Assembly (NCBI RefSeq): GCF_001411555.2
Contig: NW_023362656.1
Coordinates: 1-64,000, forward strand
Reading direction: 5' to 3'
DNA length: 64,000 nt
Origin: Juglans regia
Taxonomy: Eukaryota; Streptophyta; Magnoliopsida; Fagales; Juglandaceae
The notes under the pieces are model-generated. The model searched no databases, was not told the DNA's origin, and saw only the letters and a list, made by a program, of their open reading frames with translations. The stretch's first letter is position 1, and each line of letters opens with the position of its first letter. Below, one piece after another: positions 21,526 through 31,639 of the stretch. Both the position numbers and the translations under genes were made by a program.

Positions 21526-22425
21526 TCACTCTGATTGACTACCATTATCCTCATTACGGAGGAGCTCCTCAATGTTGTCGAGGCGTTGTGTGACATCTTG
21601 TCGGAAGCCATCAAAACTAGCCTGAAGATGGACCATATAATCCAATAGCTTCTGTAGACTAGGCTCGGTCAATGGAGTCAGGCCTGGAGATGCCGAGGAC
21701 GATGGTGTAGAGCTCGAAGGCCGAGAGCTCGTCGGCGGAAAAGCTGGTGCAGGTGCCGGTGGATGCTCAATATCTAAAGGTTGATGGGCAAGGTGAGCAC
21801 GACTAAGCTGCATGGTCTTACGACAAATGGGAGCCTTGAGAGAAATCCTTAGCTCATGAGGAATAAAGGGGGCGGAGTGGGCCATGGCAATCTGGGAGAT
21901 AAGACAAGGGAAGGGAAGTCCAGTACGGACTTTGCTTGACCGAAATGTCTCCATAATGACCCGGCAAAGATGACTCCCCAAATCAATGGAGACGTCATTG
22001 ATCAAGGCATAAAGAAACAGTGCCCTATCATACCCGAGATCACTATGATGAGCAGACGGGTGGAGATTAGTCAGGACAATCCGATTAAGAAGGAGGTGGT
22101 TAGGTGGAAACTGAACCGTGTGCAAAGGTGCCAGACCATTCCAAGTACTTGGCCTCCTAGTCAAGCATTCAGCAATGATTGGTAAGCGAGGAGCAGGAGT
22201 GGTAAGATATAGATAGACCGTGTCTTCAACCCGATGAGCATTTAACAAGTCCGCCACCATGGAAGGGGTTACTTGAAAATGGATGTTCCGAAGACTTACC
22301 TCAAATGAGCCATCATCTGAAAAGTTGTGGATATTTGGGTAAAACTCCCTCACTAACTCCTCAATAGGAGAGGGAAGACCAATGGTCAATCCAAGCCACT
22401 GGCGGGATTCAAAGATATGGGGCAC
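21526..22425 (-). CDS. env-like / putative plant transposon protein, left arm of the inverted repeat
   Basis: A 299-codon uninterrupted ORF between the lost pol and the polypurine tracts, the position of the extra ORF in Sireviruses. The N-terminal two thirds (VTPSMVADLLNAHRV, NHLLLNRIVLTNLHPSAHHS, YDRALFLYALINDVSIDLGS, LPFPCLISQIAM) match the pattern of the putative plant transposon protein domain common in LTR elements. A Pro/Ser-rich linker follows, then a short C-terminal coiled coil (DGFRQDVTQRLDNIEELLRN). No signal peptide or clear membrane segment is visible, so env-like refers to position only. It is intact while its neighbours are decayed. Most of it is repeated in inverted orientation at 22537-23316. 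Confidence 0.6.
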   Translation of the reverse strand: MPHIFESRQWLGLTIGLPSPIEELVREFYPNIHNFSDDGSFEVSLRNIHFQVTPSMVADLLNAHRVEDTVYLYLTTPAPRLPIIAECLTRRPSTWNGLAPLHTVQFPPNHLLLNRIVLTNLHPSAHHSDLGYDRALFLYALINDVSIDLGSHLCRVIMETFRSSKVRTGLPFPCLISQIAMAHSAPFIPHELRISLKAPICRKTMQLSRAHLAHQPLDIEHPPAPAPAFPPTSSRPSSSTPSSSASPGLTPLTEPSLQKLLDYMVHLQASFDGFRQDVTQRLDNIEELLRNEDNGSQSE

Positions 22426-22536
22426 AATGGTCTCATTTAGCTCACCTAAGGAGACCTCACGCTCAACAAACAGGGTGCGTCGACCAAAGTTTTCATCATA
22501 AAGATCCCTAACCCTAGTAGTACTATGGAAGTGAGG

Positions 22537-23316
22537 TTGTTTTACTCAAATATCCACAACTTTTCAGATGATGGCTCCTTCCATGGTGGCGGACTTGTTA
22601 AATGCTCCTCGGGTCTCCGACCCGGTCTATCCATATCTTACCACTCATGCTCCCTCACTTACCAGTCATTGCTGAATGCTTGACTGGGAGGCCAAGTACT
22701 TGGAATGGTCGGGGTGCCTTTGCATACGATTCAGTTTCCACCTAACCACCTCCTTCTTAATCGGATTGTCCTGACTAATCTCCACCCGTCTGCTCATCAT
22801 AGTGATCTTGAGTATGATAGGGCACTGTTTCTTTATGCCTTGATCAATGACGTCTCCATTGATTTGGGGAGTCATCTTTGCCAGGTCATTATGGAGACAT
22901 TCCGGTCAAACAAAGTTTGAACTGGACTTCCCTTCCCTTGTGTTATCACCCGGATTGCCATAGCCCACTCCGTCCCCTTTATTTCTCATGAGCTAAGGAT
23001 TTCTCTCAAGGCTCCCATTGGTCATAAGACCATGCAGCTTAGTCATGCTCACCTTGCCCATCAACCTTTAGATATTGAGCATCCACCGGCACCGGCACCA
23101 GCTTCTCAGCCGACGAGCTCTCGGCCTTCGAGCTCTACATCATCCTCCTCGGCATCTCCAGGCCTGACTCCAGCGACCGAGCCTAGTCTACAGACGCTAT
23201 TGGATTATATGGTTCGTCCTCAGGCTAGTGATGGCTTCCGACAAGATGTCACACAACGCCTCGACAACATTGAGAAGCTCCTCCGTAATGAGGATGATGG
23301 CAGTCAGTCAGAGTGA
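22537..23316 (+). pseudogene. inverted partial copy of the env-like ORF
   Basis: A + strand copy of the ORF at 21526-22425 without its first 34 or so codons. It contains a small deletion near the start and stops and frameshifts (for example TGA after RSNKV near 22918). Two open parts remain: the LLLNRIVLTNLHPSAHHSDL part (22705-22920) and the C-terminal Pro/Ser plus coiled-coil part (23032-23316). It is part of the inverted repeat, not an independent gene. Confidence 0.75.
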
Positions 23317-23703
23317 TGGACATCATTGACACCCTTGGCTTGTTGTGACAAAAAGGGAGAGTCATGTATATTCAGGGGGAGTCGTATATATTCAGGGAGA
23401 GTGGTATAGATGTAGGGGGAGCAGCTTTTGTTTCCCAATAGCTCACTTTCCTGCATTTTTATTTTATCTTCGAGTGACACATTCCTCTTTTGCAACTGAT
23501 CGATTAAACAGATGGCTTCATTCAATTTACCTTGGATATCCTCCTTTTCTCTTTTGCAAATATTAGTATTCTCAATATGTACTTTATTGAGTTTCCTCAA
23601 TTTTACACATTCTTTGTACAACTTCTCATAGATTTCCTCCAACTCATCTTCATCCCTGGATTCACTTCCGGATGTACTCTCATTTTCAGACGTTGATTCA
23701 CTT

Positions 23704-24690
23704 CTATGACTTTGGCCACCAACAGAAGAAGTGAATGCCGTGTAGTTGAAATTTTTCTTTGGAGAGGGACTCTTCAGAAGAGTCACTTGTCTCAGAACCA
23801 TTATCACTCAAGGAAGCACCATTTGCCTTACCTTTGGCCTTTTTGTAATTTGCACTCAAGGCGAATGTGCACAAAACCATGACATTCATGACACTGTATA
23901 TCAGGTTGTACCTTGTCTTTGGTAGCTCTAGTGTATTTCTTAGAGCTTCTTTCCTTATTTCCTGAACTGGAATTTCAATCAAATTTTTTCTTCTTATGTC
24001 CCAGTTCTCTCTGTTTCTGGACACAAACATCTTCCTGAATTTTTTAGCATAAAAGGCTACTTCTTTGTCACTCATAGCCAACTCATCGGATGACTCATAG
24101 GTTTGTCATAGGTTTGTAGAGAGCCCACCAGCTCTTCAATCCTCATATTGTCCAGATCTTTGCTTTCTTTAATGGCAGTGACTTTGAGACGGAATCTCTC
24201 AGGAAGAGATCTGAGAACTTTTCTTACAATTCTATTCTCAGGAATTCTGTCCCCTAAATTAAAACGAGAATTGACAACATCATTTAGTTTGTCATAGAAG
24301 GCATCATCCCTCATTCTAAGTTCTTTGAAACTCGTGGTCAGCATTTGAAACTTAGAATTCTTTACAGCCTTAGTACCTTCATGGGTAACCTCAAGAATGT
24401 CCCAAGCTTCTTTGCAATTCTCACACATGGAGATTCGCTTGAACTCCTCCTGGAACACAGCCATGAAAATCGCATTCAGGCCTTTGTTATTCCAACCACA
24501 CTCATTTAATTCATCTCTAGAGTAGTTATCCACACTTTTGGAAATTTGAACTCCATCAATGATAGTAATTGGTTCTCTCCATCCTTTTGTTATGGAAACC
24601 CACACTCAATCATTCACAGATTTTAGGAATGCTCTCATTCGAACTTTCCAATAAGCGTAGTTGTTTCCATCAAAATATGGTGGCGATGTG
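23704..24690 (-). pseudogene. Copia gag (UBN2/DUF4219 type) with zinc knuckle, frameshifted
   Basis: Capsid-type protein of the Sirevirus-like element. The N-terminus just right of 24690 reads MDKSQSLTSPPYFDG. The ORF 24605-24072 contains the DNYSRDELNECGWNNKGLNA segment, EAWDILEVTHEGT and DLDNMRIEELVGSLQTY, all typical of plant Copia gag. A frameshift near 24090 leads to the frame with VAFYAKKFRKMF. A CCHC zinc knuckle, CHECHGFVHIRLEC, is encoded at 23893-23852 in yet another frame. Downstream a Ser/Glu-rich stretch and a coiled coil (YEKLYKECVKLRKLNKVHIE, near 23640-23560) run into the inverted repeat. At least two frameshifts make it non-functional. Confidence 0.82.
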
Positions 24691-24758
24691 AGAGATTGAG
24701 ATTTATCCATCTGAACCACTACAGCAGGATCACACTTAGGAATTTAATCCCAATGGAG

Positions 24759-25613
24759 TGAAGAACGTCTTCAAATTCTAAAATCACTCCGGGTGTAAGC
24801 CACCACCTAAAATCCACTGTAGAAAAAGTTTATTACAACCAATTTAGAGACACTCACAAAACCTTTGTAGTTCCTAAACTTGGCTTGCAACATCACGAAT
24901 GACCCACTCGATCTCTACACGCATGTAGTGTCGGAACTCCGACCTTCTATAGCTTTCCACGAGAACCTCTCTGCATCAACAGCAGCTCTGGAAACCTTCT
25001 GGACAGTCAACACGTCCACTTCGATGGACTTTGAATGAGATTTGATCTTGAGTGTGGTGTGGTGGATATGTGTTTGTCCAAGAGAGATTCACAAGGTGAG
25101 GAAAAGGTTTCTCTCTTTGGCTCTTGAAACACTATGGGTTTTTGCTCTGTTTTTCGACACCAAAGGAAAGACCAAAAGGTTTCCTTTTATACCAATAAGG
25201 AAAGAGGCGCTCAAACCTAAGAAAATTAGGTTTCCAGAACATTGGCTCGAGCGAAGTGTCAAGCGAACTTAGTTTCGCTCGAGCCAAGTGTTGAGCCAAG
25301 TCAAGCAACTCTCTCACTTGAATGTAGCTTGAGCGAAGTGTTGAACCATGTCGAGCGAACTCTCTGACTTGAAGTTCGCTTGAGCGATGTGTCGAGCCAA
25401 GTTAAGCGACTTGAATGTAGCTTGAGCGAAGTGTTGAACCATGTTGAGCGAACTCTCTGAGTTGAAGTTCGCTTGAGCGAAAGGTTGAGCCACTTCGAAC
25501 GAACTCTTTGATTTGAGTTGGCCCTCTCTTTTTCACTTTGACACACTTGTTACAATACAAGTTTACACAGTTTTTCACAAGAATATGCCAATTAACTAAT
25601 ATTTCCCTCAACA
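24759..25613 (-). repeat. 5' LTR of the Sirevirus-like element
   Basis: 855 bp, from TGAAGAACGTCTT to CCCTCAACA on the + strand, matching 20101-21054. About 25240-25500 carries the CTCGAGCGAA-type tandem units. I could not see the usual TGGTATCAGAGC primer site beside it. The adjoining 24720-24758 appears rearranged. Confidence 0.82.
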
Positions 25614-26429
25614 TTGGAGATTAATTTGTTGCAGCCTTGGATGTGCTGAACAAAAAGGGGTATGTGCTATTTTTTTTTTTCTTTTTTTTGTTAATTTTTG
25701 CAATATATCTGCAAGGAGCAACTGCTTGTATATTGGACTGGGTTAGTGACTTATTATTTTTCTTTTTTCCTTTTCTTCCTTTTATGCTTCCCAAATCTTA
25801 GTATTCTTATCCAATTGATTTTTTTAGCTTGATTCTAATGATATTTTGTGCTTAATGAAAAGAAAATAATGTACAACAGAACGAAGATGACTACAGAGGG
25901 GAAGTTTCATGCATGGGCAATCTCTAATCTAAGATCTCTCTCTTTCTATCTATCTCATGAAAATAATTCAATGAATGTCTTTGCTAAAACTCTCTAGGTT
26001 TGTGTATAATTGACATTTCCTCAATAAGCGTGACAAATGGCTTACTATACTTTCTTGATCTTTCAGCCTTTCATGTCATTTGTCTGTTTTCCTTGCACAA
26101 AAAGCTTCAATTTTCCATTTAGAGTTGTTAATGGAATAACATACATTTAAAGCTTCATTAGGCTGTCTACCCTTCATTCAATTTGCCTTCTCTCTTTGAT
26201 GGAAGAACACATACCAAGTCTTTTTGTTAAGATTACCCTCTCTCTAGAGTTCAATTTATTAGAGAATTATGCATACCTAAGATAAGATGGTATATTCAAG
26301 AATATATGACTCCTAATGCATTAAAATATAGTACCACACTTTTACATAATGAAAGTTTTATTTATGTCACATATGAAATAGTATCACTCATATATTTTAG
26401 CTTGAAGGCTTGGTTTGAGAGAAAGATGG
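25614..26429. other. anonymous DNA right of the Sirevirus-like element
   Basis: Non-coding with T-runs near 25670. A short open stretch with splice-like borders (TTGTTGCAG before CTTGGATGTGCTGAAC at about 25632-25660) could be another exon of the interrupted gene, but it is too short to support. I see nothing else. Confidence 0.5.
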
Positions 26430-26644
26430 TGTAGTTGAATGGCACACCAATTGGTTTCTTTAATAGCGTGATCCATTGTTTCCTTTTCTATTTATTATTG
26501 TTATGGATGCTCTTAGTAGAATGTTGGAAGGAGGCTTATGTTGGTAGAGTGTTTCTATTCTGCTTTTGGGTGGGATGCTCTAACAGTCCTTTCAATGGTT
26601 TCCCATCTACTTTTGCAAACGATATCCTACCTGTTTGTGAAACG
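26430..26644 (+). pseudogene. LINE (non-LTR) reverse transcriptase scrap
   Basis: Short, out-of-frame pieces of a plant LINE reverse transcriptase. NGTPIGFFNS is followed by FPFLFIIVMDALSRMLEGG and, further on, FANDILPVCE, which corresponds to the FADD catalytic box with Asp to Asn. Stops and frameshifts separate the pieces. It covers only the palm region around the (Y/F)xDD motif. No tail or endonuclease part is seen. Confidence 0.7.
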
Positions 26645-27382
26645 TGTTGGGTAAAAGTGTGCGCTAGGTGCGAGGAGAGGTCGTAAGGCAACTAAAGAAG
26701 TATGCATAGAAGCCCACATGAAGGAAGGTGAAGAAAGTATGTAAAACGCATCATCTAGTGAGACCAAATGACGTGATCAACAAAGAGTTTACACCAACAA
26801 AACAAGTCTTGTAGAGAAAGGACACCACCATCGTCCGTATCGAGCTCAAACATAATGGTTCCCATATTGACTCTGTAATGACATAGGAATACCTAAACTC
26901 CATATGAAAATCACTCGATGGTCAGTACGAGAATATAGGCTTCCAATAAAATTAGGATTCTCAACCCCAATAGACTTGAGGGCATGTCTCTGTACGATAC
27001 TGCAAGCTAGCAGTAGCCTCTAAGCGTTCGGCAGCAACTAAGTCAGAGCCAAGCATAGATAGTGTAGAACATTCCGGATGGATGTAGAAAGGAAGCCTTA
27101 GTCCCATTGAGAGCATTTTGATATAACTAAGTCAGAGTTGACTATGCCGTTGAGGGGTTCAGGGAGAATCAAATGGACGAAGTCCAAAATCCCGAACCAT
27201 TCTCCCGTAGAGTCAAACTCTGCCTGAGTGGTTGTCTCCATCCAATTATTCAACTATCCTCAGTTTGTATAAATACACCATTTTCATCAGTCCATTGACA
27301 TTGCTTACTGCGGTTCCTTTTTAATGATGCCAAAACGGAGAGAAGTTTTAGTCTAGAACATATTAACATGTTCTTTCCAACA
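26645..27382. repeat. possible solo LTR
   Basis: The stretch starts TGTTGGG and ends CCAACA, as an LTR would. Near its right end is TATAAATAC, possibly a promoter element. No target-site duplication is visible and no second copy is in the window, so this is tentative. Confidence 0.35.
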
Positions 27383-28690
27383 CTTTATTTGTTAAACTTG
27401 TTTAGATATGCTTGGAATTATGTTTATTTATTGCTTGAAAAACTAACGCATATTCGCAGATTGTTGAACCCAAGGTTTCAAGTTTCATATAATTACATAT
27501 TTCCATATGGATTTTGATTTTGATGATAACAAATGAATTCAAGCATAAAGGAGTCTCAACCTCAAATTGTCTACACAATGAAGCCAATCACATCAATAAA
27601 CCAAGTATGAGCAAAAAATGGAATAAGCTTACAAATAAAATTCGAAATTGGATTAAGGTACAAAACTAATATGTTCTCATAAAACATCAAATTGTATTTT
27701 TAACATGTACATGACATATTTCAATATTAAAAGTTTGAAATTTGAATTTTTGAAAGATAATTAATTGTCATGTTTCACATGTGCATGCTTTGATTTGAAT
27801 AGTTTGAAAAATAAAACTTAAATTTGAAAATTTTTAAAAAGTAAATGATATTGTCTTTGACAATTGCGAAAAGTAAAACTTTGATTTGAAAATTTTGAAA
27901 AGTAAATGATGTTGTTTTTGACAATTTCAAGAAGTAAAACTTTGATTTAACAATCTTCAAAAGTGAATGAAATAGTCTTTGACAACTTCAAGAAAATGAA
28001 ACTTTGATTTGAATATTTTGAAAAGTGAATGATGTTGTCTTTGACAATTACGAAAAATAAAACTTTGATTTAAAAATTTTGAAAAGTGAATGATGTTGTC
28101 TTTGACATATTATGAATGTTTTTAAATAGCTTATTTGAGATCTTCTAATCAAGAACACAACAACAAGAGCACATTCACATCAATTGCAAGTTTTACAACA
28201 TCCATTCAAAGCTTTCAATCTCTATTCTCTAAGGATTATGCCTTAACCCTTGTTCATTTTGAGATAGATATAGTTTTGCCCTGTATTGTTCTTATTTCAC
28301 TCATTGAGGAATATTTTCTGATAACTTACCCCTTATCAGCTCTTGTATTAATAAAAGGGTGTGTATAACCTTGTATGTGTAGAAGATGTTCTACACAGGA
28401 AATAGACGTTGAATCACCACGTGTAAGGTGATTGTAATAAATTTCCATCTCTACCTAAAAGAGATTGGATAGTGAATATGAGAATCCTCAAGAGGTAGAT
28501 TGAGGTGAGGACGTAGGCAGTGGGGTTGAACTTCGTTAAAATACTGAGTTTGCTTCCTCTTACCCTTACTCTTTTATATTTACTGCTGATTCGTATTTTG
28601 TTCATATTTTATATTGTGTATTTAATTTATAATTGCAGATTTTTAAATACAATCCAATTCAACTCCCCCTCTTTTCTAAGTCATCTGGGC
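27383..28690 (+). repeat. LTR-like DNA of Copia type with a 63-bp tandem repeat
   Basis: TTTTGATGATAACAAATG near 27515 resembles the start, and GAGGACGTAGGCAGTGGGGTTGAACTTCGTTAAA (about 28505) the 3' part, of a plant Copia LTR. It is followed by CAACTCCCCCTC. About 27800-28110 contains five diverged tandem units with GATGTTGTCTTTGACAATT and AAAACTTTGATTTGAAAATTTTG. No internal retroelement coding follows, so it is probably a solo or truncated LTR. Confidence 0.5.
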
Positions 28691-29337
28691 AACATGGGTG
28701 AAAATTGTACCCTAGAAATAGAAGAGGGGAAGATAGGGCACTTAGCATGAAGGAGAAGTCTGTATAGACAATGATTTTTTTTTGGACTTTGACAATAGGT
28801 AGCCATTTCAAATGTACCTGGTCTAATTTACTGGTTCCTTTCTAGTGCCTCCAACAATAAAATCTTCACTTTTTTTCTTCTCAACAAACCAAAAGTAAAC
28901 AAGTTAGTCGTGGTTCATCAGGCCTCCAAGCAACTAAAAGATCAACAACTACAAAATTGAACTTTCACCCCCAAAGTGCAATCTAGTTGTGAAGTGAAAA
29001 TTCAAAATTCAAGCATGTTTATATATTCCTTAGAAACAATTAGTAAAGAGAACTCATTTTGACATTCACTCTTCAACTAGTCATCAGGCCTATGGGATTT
29101 ATGTTACCAACCAACTGCCTCATAAATCTAGCTTTGATACACAGGAATTAGACTTCTAGGTTACATTATTTTAAAAAAAAAAATGACAGAAAACAAAGAC
29201 TAGTGGAAAAAAAAAATAACTAACACATTTTCAACAGAAACCCCACCCCAACCAACATGTGGAAAGAGGAAATTGTTTTAGGAAAATTATCTTATAGGTT
29301 GTTTGGGGATTTCAAGAATTCTCATTCTGACACACCA
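28691..29337. other. anonymous DNA
   Basis: No coding region or structured repeat is supported. The last 40 bp may be the leader of the gag relic that follows (ATTCTCATTCTGACACACC just before its ATG). Confidence 0.5.
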
Positions 29338-29962
29338 TGGCTGACAATCATAGTGTTCATGACAAACTCGAAAATGATGATGTTCAAAATAATCCACTGA
29401 GAACTTTGTGTGATTATTTGCAGCCATCAAGGACAAGTACTCCATCTTGCATGATTTTTCCTACGAATATAGGGAATTTTGATTTAAAGCCTGGAGTAAG
29501 TAATTCAATTACTTCCCAAGTTTCATGGCTTAGACTCAGAGTCAATGATGATGTTGTTAGATTACAGTTGCTCCCATTCTTTTTGAAGGAAAAAGCTAAA
29601 AATAACTTAATTCCTTGAGACCAAGATCTATTGGCACATGGCAAGAAATGTAAAGAGAATTTTTGAAAAAGTTTTTTCCTACTCATAGGACCAACACTCT
29701 TTGCATAAACATTATGAAATTTTTTCAAAAAGAAAATGAGACTTTTTTCAGTGTTGGGAGGGTTTTAAGGAATTATTGCTAACTTACCCACATCATGGCT
29801 ATGAGACTTGGCGTACCATTAATTTTTTCTATGAAGGTTTAACTTCTCAAATGCACTAGTTTGTAGAGATGATGTGTAATGGTAAATTTTTAAATAAAGA
29901 TCCTGATGATGATTGGCACTATTTTGATCAATTGGCTGAAAATGCCCAAATCTTGAGACAAC
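29338..29962 (+). pseudogene. Athila-type Ty3/Gypsy gag relic
   Basis: The ATG at 29338 opens MADNHSVHDKLENDD, then RTLCDYLQPSRTSTPSCMIF and FDLKPG, the usual opening of Athila-like gag. Later pieces in other frames read LRPRSIGTWQ-like, TLCINIMKFFQKENETFFQC-like, YETWRTINFFYEGLTS-like and DPDDDWHYFDQLAENAQI-like sequences, all in family order. A TGA at 29616-29618 and several frameshifts disrupt it, and an internal segment of the capsid domain is missing. At about 29962 the sequence switches abruptly to unrelated GC-richer DNA, the edge of the next element. Confidence 0.78.
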
Positions 29963-29989
29963 ATAGGTCGTTTTGTTCGATCCAATAAG

Positions 29990-31010
29990 TCCAGGAGCAC
30001 CAAGCGGGAGGCTGGGACTCCCTCTGAATTTTGTAGTCGGCGAGGGTTTGGCAGGTCGACAATCTTCGACCCTTGCAACTGGGGAGGATGACCTCCACCG
30101 ACCCATTGTAGTCGGCGAGGTGACTGCACAAGCGCCCGATGTAGAGGGTTCGGTGGATGTCATTATCCCATTTGGCCAGGCTAAACATGGGGGGGGGGGG
30201 GGGCCACGTGGAAGCCATCAGCCAGGTTGTCAAGCGTTTGTCTTGCTTCTTCCACGAGGTTTGCCAACTTTTTTTTTCCCGTCTTTTCCCTTTCTTTTGT
30301 TGTTTCCTAGATTCCTTTTATAGACCATTCCACATTGGCCTCTCTTGTTGTTAGTGTTCCTCTCATCTGGCAACCTTAATTATGGACGTCAAAGAGGCCG
30401 TTGAGCAAGAAAACCAAGCCGTTCGCGCGATGACCCAGACTGCCCTACGGCACACTCACGACGAGAGGGACGAGAGGGAACGACTGGAGCAAGAGTTGAG
30501 GAGGGCAAGAGTTGAGGAGGGTAGGACTTGCATTGGAGGAGGGTAGCAAGAAAACTAAGAAGCTAGCTGCCGTCAGAAGAGGCTAAAGGAGAAGGTGAGA
30601 GGGAAGATGCCCAGGGGATGGGGGCTTGGAGTGATTTGTCTCAAGTGCAAGACATCACGTACCGCCTGGACAGCCAGCTAAAGTTGCTCGTGGGCATTCG
30701 CGATACCGCGTGGCACATGGGTGTTCCGAGGGCCTTGGGTTGATGCGAGATCACATTTTGGAGAGTTCGCAACTATTTTTCAAACTTTCGAGAAATATTT
30801 GCGGGATCTTGACCTTACCCAAGGTTTTGTTGACAGAGAAGCCTTTGCGTTTGCCCGCAAGCTGGGTATGGACATGATCCCTAATGCTTTTACGGGTCCT
30901 AACTTCCTGGCCACGTCCAAGTCTACTCCAGAACATGGCAACCCTAAGCTTGATGCCCCTGAGGTCGACACTCTTGATGGCGAGGTCTCTGAGCGTGGTG
31001 CTAGATGTTA
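29990..31010 (+). pseudogene. antisense-type ORF of the Gypsy element, broken
   Basis: Three open pieces in order on the + strand. First, 29973-30323 (LNFVVGEGLAGRQSSTLATG, DDLHRPIVVGEVTAQAPDVE). Second, from the ATG at 30382, a charged coiled coil (MDVKEAVEQENQAVRAMTQT, HDERDERERLEQELRR). Third, 30721-31134 with FVDREAFAFARKLGMDMI and PNAFTGPNFLATSK. A G-run of about 12 bases near 30190 and several stops interrupt it. I know the pattern from accessory ORFs of Tat-type elements but cannot name a function. It lies opposite to the gag strand. Confidence 0.5.
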
Positions 31011-31134
31011 CCATGTCCTAGCTTCTCTGCGCCATTGCTGTTATTTTATTTTGCTCTTCTTTATCTTTCTTTTTGTAAATTTATATATACATGTGCGTTG
31101 TTGCCTTGCGGCTTGTATAGTTTTTGATCATTAA

Positions 31135-31639
31135 TGAAACTGCCTTATACTTTTTGTTGTGCCAGGCTACTTGTCTTTGCGTATTCTTTTTTGATATTTT
31201 CCTTCTTCTTCTTCTTCACTCTTTTCTTTTTTATGGCTGACCAGGGGGGTTTTGTTGCACGAAACCATGGGCTTGTTGTTAGATGAGATTGCCGTCATGC
31301 TTTACGGTGGTCCACCCCGCCACAGCCTAACCCATTCCTGATGACCTCGCTGGCTGACAGCTCTTCTGCTTTTATTGTCTTTGTTCGCCCTTGTTACTTG
31401 TTAGGCAGTTGTCCTCTTGGGGCCTTTAGCAATTTTGTTTGACAAAGCCGATGTCTCTCCACTTATTCTTTACACCAATTTCCTCCTTGCCGTTTGTCTC
31501 TTGGACACGCTTTACGCTGCCTAGTCCTTCAACTTTTCCAATTTGCGTTGCTGTGCTTTGTTTTGGTATGTAATTGAAAGAAGAGATAAGTGTCATTAGC
31601 GCATGTTGGCTCTCGCTCACTGCTATTGGCTTGGAGGGG
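31135..31639. other. anonymous DNA between antisense ORF and tandem array
   Basis: Pyrimidine-rich, no gene recognised. Short TTCTTCTTCTTC runs near 31205. Confidence 0.5.

Larger units (their letters stand above)
21410..23440. repeat. large inverted repeat, arms about 0.9 kb, spacer about 196 bp
   Basis: The left arm, about 21410-22340, is the reverse complement of about 22537-23440. The inner edges are CCATCATCTGAAAAGTTGTGG and its complement; the outer edges are ACAAAAGCTGC and GGGGGAGCAGCTTTTG. The right arm has lost about 36 bp and has several substitutions. The spacer 22341-22536 contains the N-terminal coding part present only once. A transcript would fold into a very long hairpin. 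Confidence 0.85.
19975..25613 (-). mobile_element. Sirevirus-like Ty1/Copia retrotransposon, deletion derivative
   Basis: The element is on the - strand. The 5' LTR is 24759-25613 and the 3' LTR about 19975/20101-21054. Both end CCCTCAACA on the + strand, the complement of a TGTTGAGGG start. The interior has a gag relic with a zinc knuckle, a Ser/Glu-rich coiled-coil spacer, an env-like post-pol ORF duplicated as an inverted repeat, and several polypurine tracts (AGGGGGAG) before the 3' LTR. Multiple polypurine tracts and a post-pol ORF are hallmarks of Sireviruses. Protease, integrase, reverse transcriptase and RNase H are absent, so it cannot move by itself. No clean 5-bp target duplication was found, and the 3' LTR seems about 125 bp longer than the 5' LTR at its outer edge. 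Confidence 0.8.

Noticed and set aside
26645..27382. Firm call of a solo LTR
   Set aside because: It has TG...CA tips but no target duplication and no partner. Kept only as a low-confidence repeat.
27800..28110. CRISPR-like array
   Set aside because: The units are contiguous and diverged, with no unique spacers, and the genome is a plant.
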